The notes under the pieces: generated by a model
The model's input: the letters and a program-made list of their open reading frames with translations, nothing else
Database searches by the model: none
Told to the model about the DNA's origin: nothing
Translations under genes and position numbers: made by a program
In this document: in pieces, positions 23,526 through 31,811 of the stretch
Layout: every line of letters begins with the position of its first letter
Numbering within the stretch: position 1 is the stretch's first letter
DNA from: Streptomyces sp. BA2
GTDB taxonomy: Bacteria > Actinomycetota > Actinomycetes > Streptomycetales > Streptomycetaceae
Assembly: GCF_009769735.1 (NCBI RefSeq)
Contig: NZ_WSRO01000002.1
Location: 6,088,001 to 6,152,000 of the forward strand
Reading direction: 5' to 3'
DNA length: 64,000 nt

Positions 23526-25823
23526 TCAGCTCTCCTCGGCCGGCGCCGCCACCGCCTTGCGCGTACGGCGGCGCGGCTTCGCAACCGCTGCCTCCTCCGT
23601 GGCAGCCGGAGCTTCCGCAGCCTTGCGTGTACGGCGACGCGGCTTCGTCTCCTCCGTCGACTGAGCGGGGATCTCCGCCTCGACCGCGTCGACGACCGCT
23701 TCCGCGGCCTTGCGGGTGCGCTTGCGCGGCTTCGTCTCGGCCTGGGTCTCCGCCGCTGCCTCGGCAACAACCGGCTCCGCGGCCTTGCGCGTACGGCGGC
23801 GCGGCTTGGCCTCGGTGGTCTCCGCGGCCTCGGCCGTGTCGACGACCGCTTCCGCGGCCTTGCGGGTCCGCTTGCGCGGCTTCGCTTCGGTCTGCGTCTC
23901 CGTCGCCGCCTCGGCAACAGCCGGCTCCGCGGCCTTGCGCGTACGACGGCGCGGCTTCGTCTCGGCAGCAGTCTCCGCGGCCTCGACCGTCTCCACGGCC
24001 TCGACCGTCTCGACCACGGCCTCCGCGGCCTTGCGCGTACGGCGGCGCGGCTTGGCCTCGGTGGTCTCTGCGGCCTCGGCCGTGTCGACGACCGCTTCCG
24101 CGGCCTTGCGGGTGCGCTTGCGCGGCTTCGTCTCGGTCTGCGTCTCCGCAGCTGCCTCGGCAACAGCCGGCTCCGCGGCCTTGCGCGTACGACGGCGCGG
24201 CTTCGTCTCGGCAGCAGTCTCCGCGGCCTCGACCGTCTCCACGGCCTCGACCGTCTCGACCACGGCCTCCGCAGCCTCAGAACCGCTCCGCGTCCGGCGG
24301 CGGCGACGCGGCGCGCGCGGCTCCGTCAGTTCTTCGGCCGCGGGGGCGGAAACCACCTCAGCCGCAGCCACCGCCGGAGTCTCCAGCGGCGTACCCGAAC
24401 GGGTGCGGCGACGGCGACGCGGCGTACGCGCCTCACGCGGCTCGCGCTCCGGGGCGGGCTCGGAAGCGCGCCCACGGTCACGGTCGCGGCCGTCACGGCT
24501 GCCACGGCCGCCACGGTCGCGTGAGCCACCCTTGCCGCCGGTCTCGCCGAGGTCTTCGACCTCCTCGGCGCGCAGCCCGGCACGGGTCCGCTCGGCGCGC
24601 GGCAGCACACCCTTCGTGCCCGCCGGGATGCTCAGCTCCTCGTACAGGTGAGGAGAGCTTGAGTACGTCTCGACCGGGTCGCTGAGGCCGAGGTTCAGCG
24701 CCTTGTTGATCAGCTGCCAGCGCGGGATGTCGTCCCAGTCGACCAGCGTGATCGCGATGCCCTTGGCGCCCGCGCGGCCGGTACGGCCGATGCGGTGCAG
24801 GTAGGTCTTCTCGTCCTCGGGGGACTGGTAGTTGATGACGTGCGTGACGCCACCGACGTCGATGCCGCGTGCGGCGACGTCCGTGCAGACGAGCACGTCC
24901 ACCTTGCCGTTGCGGAAGGCGCGCAGCGCCTGCTCGCGGGCGCCCTGGCCGAGGTCGCCGTGCACGGCGCCCGAGGCGAACCCGCGCTTCTCGAGCTGCT
25001 CGGCGATGTCCGCGGCGGTCCGCTTCGTACGGCAGAAGATCATCGCGAGTCCGCGGCCGTCGGCCTGGAGGATGCGCGAGACCATCTCGGGCTTGTCCAT
25101 GTTGTGCGCGCGGTACACGTGCTGCTTGGTGTTCGCGACGGTCTGGCCCTCGTCGTCCGGCGCGGTGGCGCGGATGTGCGTGGGCTGCGACATGTAGCGA
25201 CGGGCCAGGCCGATGACCGCGCCCGGCATGGTCGCCGAGAACAGCATCGTCTGGCGCTTCGGCGGCAGCATGTTGATGATCCGCTCGACGTCGGGCAGGA
25301 AGCCCAGGTCGAGCATCTCGTCGGCCTCGTCGAGGACCAGGCACTTGATGTGCTTGAGGTTGAGCTTCTTCTGGCCCGCGAGGTCGAGCAGACGCCCCGG
25401 CGTGCCGACGACGATGTCGATGCCCTTCTTGAGGGCCTCGACCTGCGGCTCGTAGGCACGGCCGCCGTATATGGCGAGGACGCGGACGTTACGCGCCTTG
25501 CCGGCGGTCAGGAGGTCGTTCGTGACCTGCTGGCACAGCTCACGGGTGGGGACGACGATGAGCGCCTGCGGGGCGTCGGTCAGCTGCTCGGGCTTGGCCC
25601 GGCCGGCCTCGACGTCCGCGGGGACGGTCACGCGCTCAAGGAGCGGGAGTCCGAAGCCGAGCGTCTTGCCGGTGCCGGTCTTGGCCTGGCCGATGACGTC
25701 GGAGCCGGAGAGCGCTACGGGCAGCGTCATCTCTTGGATGGGGAAAGGGCTGGTGATGCCGACGGCCTCTAGGGCCTCGGCCGTCTCGGAGAGAATTCCG
25801 AGATCGCGGAAAGTCGTAGTCAG
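23526..25823 (-). CDS. DEAD-box RNA helicase with basic repeat tail, probable CUG start
   Basis: A 765-residue RNA helicase of the RhlE/DeaD class. All motifs are present: Q motif FPIQE, Walker A AKTGTGKT, VVGTPGR, DEAD, SAT and HRIGRTGRAG. After about residue 410 comes a disordered Arg/Gly region, then nine copies of KPRRRTRKA or KPRKRTRKA separated by Ala/Glu-rich spacers, a histone-H1-like tail likely to bind RNA. Only a CTG at 25823 allows the conserved N-terminus TTTFRDLGILSETAEALEAV and the Q motif to be made; GAGG lies seven bases upstream. The first ATG (25730) would remove the Q motif. Confidence 0.9.
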   Translation of the reverse strand: MTTTFRDLGILSETAEALEAVGITSPFPIQEMTLPVALSGSDVIGQAKTGTGKTLGFGLPLLERVTVPADVEAGRAKPEQLTDAPQALIVVPTRELCQQVTNDLLTAGKARNVRVLAIYGGRAYEPQVEALKKGIDIVVGTPGRLLDLAGQKKLNLKHIKCLVLDEADEMLDLGFLPDVERIINMLPPKRQTMLFSATMPGAVIGLARRYMSQPTHIRATAPDDEGQTVANTKQHVYRAHNMDKPEMVSRILQADGRGLAMIFCRTKRTAADIAEQLEKRGFASGAVHGDLGQGAREQALRAFRNGKVDVLVCTDVAARGIDVGGVTHVINYQSPEDEKTYLHRIGRTGRAGAKGIAITLVDWDDIPRWQLINKALNLGLSDPVETYSSSPHLYEELSIPAGTKGVLPRAERTRAGLRAEEVEDLGETGGKGGSRDRGGRGSRDGRDRDRGRASEPAPEREPREARTPRRRRRTRSGTPLETPAVAAAEVVSAPAAEELTEPRAPRRRRRTRSGSEAAEAVVETVEAVETVEAAETAAETKPRRRTRKAAEPAVAEAAAETQTETKPRKRTRKAAEAVVDTAEAAETTEAKPRRRTRKAAEAVVETVEAVETVEAAETAAETKPRRRTRKAAEPAVAEAATETQTEAKPRKRTRKAAEAVVDTAEAAETTEAKPRRRTRKAAEPVVAEAAAETQAETKPRKRTRKAAEAVVDAVEAEIPAQSTEETKPRRRTRKAAEAPAATEEAAVAKPRRRTRKAVAAPAEES
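23785..24276. repeat. Two 246-bp near-identical direct repeats in helicase tail
   Basis: The block 23785-24030 repeats at 24031-24276 with few changes. Each unit encodes three basic modules with two 25-residue and one 32-residue spacing. The similarity at DNA level implies recent duplication within the gene and a likely site of copy-number change. Confidence 0.8.
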
Positions 25824-26193
25824 GGCATTGCCTCTTCTGTGAGACGCGGCGCGAGGCGAACGCTGGGGGTCGTGACCGTGCCACTACCGCCGGCTGCTTG
25901 GGGGGCGGGGCCGGGGGCGCGGGACCACTGCCTGCGCTCGAGCGCTCGTACCGCTGAGGTTCCCTCCTCGTGCCGTCCGCACTGTGCGGGCCGCCTGGAG
26001 GGCTGTCGGGTCGGAGCCGATCGGGCCTCCGACCGGGCATCCTCATTCGTACGGCCCGTCGAATATTCGGCGGGCGCATTACCACTGTACCCCGGAATCT
26101 CGCAGCCGTGTCTGGCGAAAAGGTCACGTAGTCGTCGTCACAGTCACTGACCAGGCCCTTACGCGTTGCTGCGAGCGGGCTATTGTGCGGTTT
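25824..26193. other. 370-bp divergent intergenic region, helicase to ferritin-like gene
   Basis: Holds the promoter and leader of the cold-shock-type helicase on one side and the leaderless promoter of the ferritin-like gene on the other. Apart from the AATATTCG-rich patch near 26055-26070 and the promoter at 26159-26186, I see no recognisable element. Confidence 0.4.
26159..26186 (+). promoter_or_regulatory. Leaderless-type promoter of ferritin-like gene
   Basis: TTACGC (26159-26164), 16 bp, TATTGT (26181-26186); the -10 begins 13 bases before the ATG at 26194 and no ribosome site is present. Confidence 0.4.
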
Positions 26194-26931
26194 ATGGAGA
26201 CGCCTGACACCGCCGCTGACACACCTGCCGAACCCACGGGAATCGCCGCCCAGGACTGGAAGACCGCTTCCGCCGACCCGAACTACCGCGCCGCGGTCGT
26301 GGACCTGCTCGGAGCGCTCGCCTACGGAGAGCTCGCGGCGTTCGAGCGGCTCGCGGAGGACGCGAAGCTGGCGCCGACGCTCGGCGACAAGGCGGAGCTG
26401 GCGAAGATGGCGTCGGCGGAGTTCCACCACTTCGAGCAGTTGCGTGACCGGCTCTCGGCGATCGGCGCGGACGCGACCGAGGCGATGGAGCCCTTCGTGG
26501 CCGCGCTCGACGGGTTCCACCGCCAGACGGCGCCGTCCGACTGGCTTGAGGGCCTGGTCAAGGCGTACGTGGGCGACTCGATCGCCAGTGACTTCTACCG
26601 CGAGGTCGCGGCGCGGCTCGACGGCGACACCCGCCGTCTCGTCCTCGGTGTGCTCGACGACACGGGGCACGCGAGCTTCGCGGTGGAGAAGGTGCGGGCC
26701 GCGATCGACGCGGATCCGCGTGTGGGTGGGCGGCTCGCGTTGTGGGCGCGGCGGCTCATGGGCGAGGCCCTGTCGCAGTCGCAGCGGGTCGTTGCCGACC
26801 GGGACGCCTTGTCGACCATGCTGGTCGGGGGCGTTGCCGATGGGTTCGACCTTGCCGAGGTCGGGCGGATGTTCTCTCGGATCACTGAGGCGCACACCAA
26901 GCGGATGGCCGCGCTTGGCCTGGCGGCGTAG
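26194..26931 (+). CDS. Ferritin-like fold protein (MiaE-like)
   Basis: A 245-residue all-helical protein of the ferritin-like superfamily. Metal-ligand patterns are visible: GELAAFERLAEDA near residue 48, EFHHFEQL near residue 80 (ExxH) and DDTGHASFAVEK near residue 158. It is related by pattern to tRNA hydroxylase MiaE, but may be only a diiron or degenerate relative. Several actinobacteria keep it next to a DEAD-box helicase, as here and as recalled for Rv3210c/rhlE. The ATG at 26194 fits the leaderless promoter; GTG at 26185 is the alternative. Confidence 0.82.
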   Translation: METPDTAADTPAEPTGIAAQDWKTASADPNYRAAVVDLLGALAYGELAAFERLAEDAKLAPTLGDKAELAKMASAEFHHFEQLRDRLSAIGADATEAMEPFVAALDGFHRQTAPSDWLEGLVKAYVGDSIASDFYREVAARLDGDTRRLVLGVLDDTGHASFAVEKVRAAIDADPRVGGRLALWARRLMGEALSQSQRVVADRDALSTMLVGGVADGFDLAEVGRMFSRITEAHTKRMAALGLAA

Positions 26932-26957
26932 CGCTCTGCTGGGTTCGGCGGATTCCC

Positions 26958-27002
26958 CTGCGGGTGCGTCGTGGCTGGTCGCGCAGTTCCCCGCGCCCCT
27001 TC
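26958..27002 (-). repeat. Interspersed 45-bp Streptomyces element, copy 2
   Basis: Reverse complement of the element at 4196-4240 with four mismatches in 45. As there, it lies between convergent gene ends. Confidence 0.7.
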
Positions 27003-27064
27003 GGGGCGGATCCGCCGTCTGCACGCGCGGGTGCGTCCTGGGTTCGCGCGCCGCTCCCCGTTCC

Positions 27065-27337
27065 CTACGCCGTCGCTGAGCGACGGCGCAGTCGGCCCCG
27101 GCTGGGGCGGATCAGGAGTGAGAGCAGGGCCGCCGCCATAGCCACCGCGCCGACGATGGTGCCGGCCGCGTGGCCCGCGCCCAGCGCCATGTGTGTGACG
27201 AAGGCGCCGATCATGGCGCCCGCGGCCCCTGTCGACAGGACCAGGTTGCGTGCGGGGAGCCGGTGGGACAGTCGGTGTGCCGTGGCCCATGCCAGGGCGA
27301 AACCGAGCAGTGCGGAGCCGAGTGCTTCCAGAATCAC
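27065..27337 (-). CDS. Small integral membrane protein
   Basis: A 90-residue protein with three predicted helices: LEALGSALLGFALAWATA (3-20), LVLSTGAAGAMIGAFVTHMA (32-51) and AAGTIVGAVAMAAALLSLLI (57-76). A basic tail (RPSRGRLRRRSATA) should lie in the cytosol. Start is GTG at 27337 after AGGGAGGGAAC. It has strong coding bias and is probably conserved, but no family or function is recognised. Confidence 0.7.
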   Translation of the reverse strand: MILEALGSALLGFALAWATAHRLSHRLPARNLVLSTGAAGAMIGAFVTHMALGAGHAAGTIVGAVAMAAALLSLLIRPSRGRLRRRSATA

Positions 27338-27445
27338 AGGGTGTTCCCTCCCTCGCGGCCAGGTGCAAAACGGTCGTAGCCGGTCTTACCCGTGGCGGCC
27401 GGAATGCAACCCTCCAGAGCCAGAGCCTTCCCGCGCGTCAACACG

Positions 27446-27485
27446 CGAGAACGGCCCGGTGGTTGTCACCACCGGGCCGTTCTCG
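27446..27485. terminator. Strong terminator between DUF3107 gene and small membrane protein gene
   Basis: An 18-bp perfect stem (27446-27463 with 27468-27485) closes on the loop TGTC. On the minus strand it follows the DUF3107 stop by 30 bases and is the natural terminator of the TetR-DUF3107 pair. Confidence 0.8.
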
Positions 27486-27514
27486 TTCTTCGTCCTGTGT
27501 GCTGCGCCCCTGAA

Positions 27515-27742
27515 CTACAGGGCGCTGAAGCCCACCTTGCGTGCGGTCGGCTCGCCGAGCTCGACGTACGCAAGGCGGTCGGCCGGAACCAGGACCTTGC
27601 GGCCGTGGTCGTCCACGAGGCTCAGCAGCGGCGACTTGCCGGTCAGCGCCTCGGACACCGCGTGCTCGACTTCCTCGGCACTCTGGCCGCTCTCCAGCAC
27701 GATCTCGCGGGGCGCGTACTGCACGCCGATCTTGACCTCCAC
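27515..27742 (-). CDS. DUF3107 domain-containing protein
   Basis: A 75-residue protein of the actinobacterial DUF3107 family (M. tuberculosis TB9.4/Rv3208A type). It begins VEVKIGVQYAPREIVLESGQ and contains KSPLLSLVDDHGRKVLVPAD. The GTG at 27742 has GGAGG nine bases upstream; a reading 19 codons longer is less likely. The ATP-grasp-free, beta-rich sequence gives no enzymatic hint. It lies downstream of the TetR gene, the order also recalled in mycobacteria. Confidence 0.88.
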   Translation of the reverse strand: MEVKIGVQYAPREIVLESGQSAEEVEHAVSEALTGKSPLLSLVDDHGRKVLVPADRLAYVELGEPTARKVGFSAL

Positions 27743-27905
27743 GGCTTTGTCCCTCCGACGGTCAGTGATGTGCGCGGCCTGCCGCGCCGTACTCAGCACA
27801 CATTAGCCCGGTGAGGCGACCCGCATGCTTCCGCCGCTGCACGCCAGTAGCGAACAGAGATCGGGAACAGAACGCGGGAAGGGGAAACCGGGCTCCCGGC
27901 CGGCG

Positions 27906-28547
27906 TCAGTGGCCGTCCACGCCATGCAGCGGGAAGCCGGCGATGCCGCGCCACGCCAGCGAGGTGAGCAGCTCCACCGCCTTGTCGCGCGGGACCGTGC
28001 TGCCACTGGCGAGCCAGTACCTGGCGACCACCTGGGAGTAGCCGCCCAGGCCCACGGCGAGCAGCATCGCCTCGTCACGGGGCAGGCCCGTGTCCTCGGC
28101 GATGACCTCGCAGATCGCTTCCGCGCACTGGAGGGTGACCCGGTCCACACGCTCGCGGACCGCGGCCTCGTTCGTCAGGTCGGACTCGAAGACGAGGCGG
28201 AACGCGCCGCCCTCGTCCTCCACGTAAGCGAAGTACGCGTCCATCGTGGCCGCGACGCGCAGTTTGTTGTCCGAGGTGGAGGCAAGTGCCGTGCGGACGG
28301 ACTGCAGCAGTGATTCGCAGTGCTGGTCGAGCAGGGCGAGGTACAGGTCGAGCTTGCCGGGGAAGTGCTGGTAGAGCACCGGCTTGCTGACTCCGGCCCG
28401 CTCGGCGATGTCGTCCATCGCCGCCGCGTGGTAACCCTGCGCGACGAAGACCTCCTGCGCCGCGCCCAGCAACTGATTGCGTCGGGCACGACGCGGCAGG
28501 CGTGTGCCCCGAGGGCGCGCTGCCTCTGTCTGCTCGATGGCTGTCAC
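27906..28547 (-). CDS. TetR/AcrR family transcriptional regulator
   Basis: A 213-residue repressor-type regulator. The N-terminal helix-turn-helix spans about residues 20-65, with FVAQGYHAAAMDDIAERAGV and KPVLYQHFPGKLDLYLALL. The C-terminal ligand domain is helical and of the AcrR C-terminal class found near DUF3107 genes. The effector and targets are unknown; autoregulation is the usual case. The start is either GTG at 28547 (GGAGG four bases away, conserved MTAIEQTEAARPRG) or ATG at 28559, which lacks a ribosome site. Confidence 0.9.
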   Translation of the reverse strand: MTAIEQTEAARPRGTRLPRRARRNQLLGAAQEVFVAQGYHAAAMDDIAERAGVSKPVLYQHFPGKLDLYLALLDQHCESLLQSVRTALASTSDNKLRVAATMDAYFAYVEDEGGAFRLVFESDLTNEAAVRERVDRVTLQCAEAICEVIAEDTGLPRDEAMLLAVGLGGYSQVVARYWLASGSTVPRDKAVELLTSLAWRGIAGFPLHGVDGH

Positions 28548-28691
28548 GCCGCCTCCCATGATCGTGAATGTGCGGTGTGCGCCGCGCGGCCATCGTACTT
28601 TTCGGTAACCGTGATGTGCGCGGTACGAGCGGAGAATTTCACGGACTGGATGCCCGGGAAAGCCGTGCGTAGCAGGGCAAACACGGGCAGC

Positions 28692-28907
28692 TCAGCGATA
28701 GTCGTCTTCGTCGATGCTGACGACGCGGGCCTGTTCGGCCAGGTCTGCCTCGTTGGCCGCGTCCGTGTCCGCGTCCTGCAAGGAGTCGTCCTCGCGCGGC
28801 GCGAGATCGGTCTGCTGCTCCGCGGCGTCGGCCTCGGGCGCTTCGGTGCTGTGATCGGCGGTTTCTTCGGCCTCGAAGGTCTCGGGGTCGGACGGGTCGA
28901 CGGTCAT
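28692..28907 (-). CDS. Small acidic protein of unknown function
   Basis: A 71-residue, very acidic, probably disordered protein (DPETFEAEETADHSTEAPEA; C-terminus VVSIDEDDYR). The ATG at 28907 has AGGGAAGAG upstream. Coding bias and the defined C-terminal motif support a real gene; similar short acidic proteins occur in Streptomyces. No function can be inferred. Confidence 0.6.
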   Translation of the reverse strand: MTVDPSDPETFEAEETADHSTEAPEADAAEQQTDLAPREDDSLQDADTDAANEADLAEQARVVSIDEDDYR

Positions 28908-28995
28908 CGTGGCTCTCTTCCCTGGAGGACTAGTGGTGCGAGTGCCCTGTTCGCCCTCTTCTATGAGCGTAGGAGACTGCCGAACTGGGCGCTAC

Positions 28996-29050
28996 GCGAT
29001 CTCCGGGCGATCTCTGCGCGATCTCCGGGCGATCTCCGGGCGACATCGGC
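28996..29050. repeat. Tandem 11-bp repeats upstream of hydrolase gene
   Basis: GCGATCTCCGG occurs at 28996-29006, 29018-29028 and 29029-29039, with the variant GCGATCTCTGC at 29007-29017 and a decayed fifth unit to 29050. The period is close to one DNA turn, so all copies face the same side of the helix. It ends 23 bases before the -35 of the adjacent promoter. Confidence 0.8.
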
Positions 29051-29072
29051 CGGATCTGTGACGGCGAACACA

Positions 29073-29101
29073 TGAACCACCGTGTGATCGTCTCGTAACA
29101 T
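29073..29101 (+). promoter_or_regulatory. Leaderless-type promoter of alpha/beta hydrolase gene
   Basis: TGAACC (29073-29078), 17 bp, TAACAT (29096-29101), 12 bases before the ATG at 29108, without a ribosome site. Confidence 0.5.
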
Positions 29102-29107
29102 TGCCGC

Positions 29108-30097
29108 ATGTCTTCGACCGAGCTGCCGAACGTGATCGCCGCCTCCGTCGCGCCCAAGCCGGGTGCCGTCGGGGTCGCGGCGGGCGAGCGGCTCGACTCG
29201 GTCAACCTGCCCGGGCTCACGCTTTCGGTGCGTTCCAGGCCGTCGGTCCGCGAGGGCCTTCCGGCCGCGTTGTACGTGCACGGGCTCGGCGGGTCCTCGC
29301 AGAACTGGTCGGCCCTGATGCCGATGCTCGAGGACGTCGTCGACTGTGCGGCCCTCGACCTTCCGGGCTTCGGCGACTCGCCGCCGCCGGACGACGGCGA
29401 CTATTCGGTCACGGGGCACGCGCGCGCGGTCATCCGATATCTGGACACGCGCGAACACGGGCCCGTGCATCTGATCGCGAACTCGCTGGGCGGCGCGATC
29501 ACCACCCGCGTCGCCGCCGTCCGCCCCGACCTCGTCCGCACCCTCACGCTGATCTCGCCCGCGCTCCCGGAGCTGCGGGTGCAGCGCACGGCGGTGCCGA
29601 CCGGGCTCCTCGCGGTGCCCGGCGTCGCGGCGCTGTTCACCAGGCTCACCAAGGACTGGACGGCCGAGCAGCGGGTCAGCGGCGTCATGGCGCTCTGCTA
29701 CGGAGACCCGGGCCGGGTCTCGCCGGAGGGTTACAGCGCGGCGGTGCGGGAGATGGAGCGCAGGCTCGCCCTCCCGTACATGTGGGACGCGATGTCCCGC
29801 TCGGCGCGCGGCATCGTGAACGCGTACACACTGGGCGGGCAGCACGGTCTGTGGCGGCAGGCGGAGCGGGTGCTCGCGCCGACGCTGCTCATCTACGGCG
29901 GCAAGGATCTGCTCGTGTCGTACCGCATGGCCCGCAGGGCCGCCGCCGCGTTCCGTGACTCGCGGCTGCTCACGCTGCCGGACGCGGGGCATGTGGCGAT
30001 GATGGAGTATCCGGATACGGTGGCCACGGCGATCCGCGAACTCCTCGCGGACACGGGCGAGTTGCATGCATCCGGTCATCCGGGCGCGGGGAGCTGA
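29108..30097 (+). CDS. Alpha/beta hydrolase
   Basis: A 329-residue serine hydrolase of the C-C bond hydrolase/esterase type. Landmarks: oxyanion loop YVHGLGGSSQNW near residue 55, nucleophile elbow ANSLGGA near residue 122 (Asn replaces the more usual Gly/His before Ser), Asp in YGGKDLLVS and His in DAGHVAMMEYP. No signal peptide, so it acts in the cytosol. It starts from a probable leaderless promoter just downstream of the 11-bp repeat array, and is followed within 9 bases by the DUF3152 gene, which may be cotranscribed. Confidence 0.86.
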   Translation: MSSTELPNVIAASVAPKPGAVGVAAGERLDSVNLPGLTLSVRSRPSVREGLPAALYVHGLGGSSQNWSALMPMLEDVVDCAALDLPGFGDSPPPDDGDYSVTGHARAVIRYLDTREHGPVHLIANSLGGAITTRVAAVRPDLVRTLTLISPALPELRVQRTAVPTGLLAVPGVAALFTRLTKDWTAEQRVSGVMALCYGDPGRVSPEGYSAAVREMERRLALPYMWDAMSRSARGIVNAYTLGGQHGLWRQAERVLAPTLLIYGGKDLLVSYRMARRAAAAFRDSRLLTLPDAGHVAMMEYPDTVATAIRELLADTGELHASGHPGAGS

Positions 30098-30105
30098 GGC
30101 GGCGA

Positions 30106-31575
<1,470 letters not shown>

Positions 31576-31696
31576 GCCCAGGCCCCGACGGGAGCTGGCC
31601 GCAGCTTGACTCTGTGTAGCTAAAGAGCGCTCTCCGAGCGCCATAGCGCGACAGAACGCTACCGGTGCGGGAAAGTTACTGCCGTTCACCCCTTTT

Positions 31697-31730
31697 GGTG
31701 GCGTGATGGACAACCGTCCATCACGCCACC
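31697..31730. terminator. 15-bp perfect hairpin between DUF3152 gene and polysaccharide cluster
   Basis: GGTGGCGTGATGGAC (31697-31711) pairs with GTCCATCACGCCACC (31716-31730) around AACC. It lies 122 bases after the DUF3152 stop and 82 before the glycosyltransferase start. It could terminate the former or attenuate the latter; there is no T-run after it. Confidence 0.55.
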
Positions 31731-31811
31731 GGCATGTCCGCATACGTTCGTCCCGCTGCGAGCCACCGGGTCCAACGGCGGCTCTCCACATGGGAGATCG
31801 GGGGTGTACGC

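Noticed and set aside
23785..24276. Repeat array resembling a CRISPR or minisatellite
   Set aside because: The repeats are in frame and encode basic modules of the helicase tail; spacers are also repeated, unlike CRISPR.
25636..27024. Minus-strand frame that could extend the RNA helicase N-terminus
   Set aside because: It is in a different frame from the helicase and lies antisense to the ferritin-like gene.
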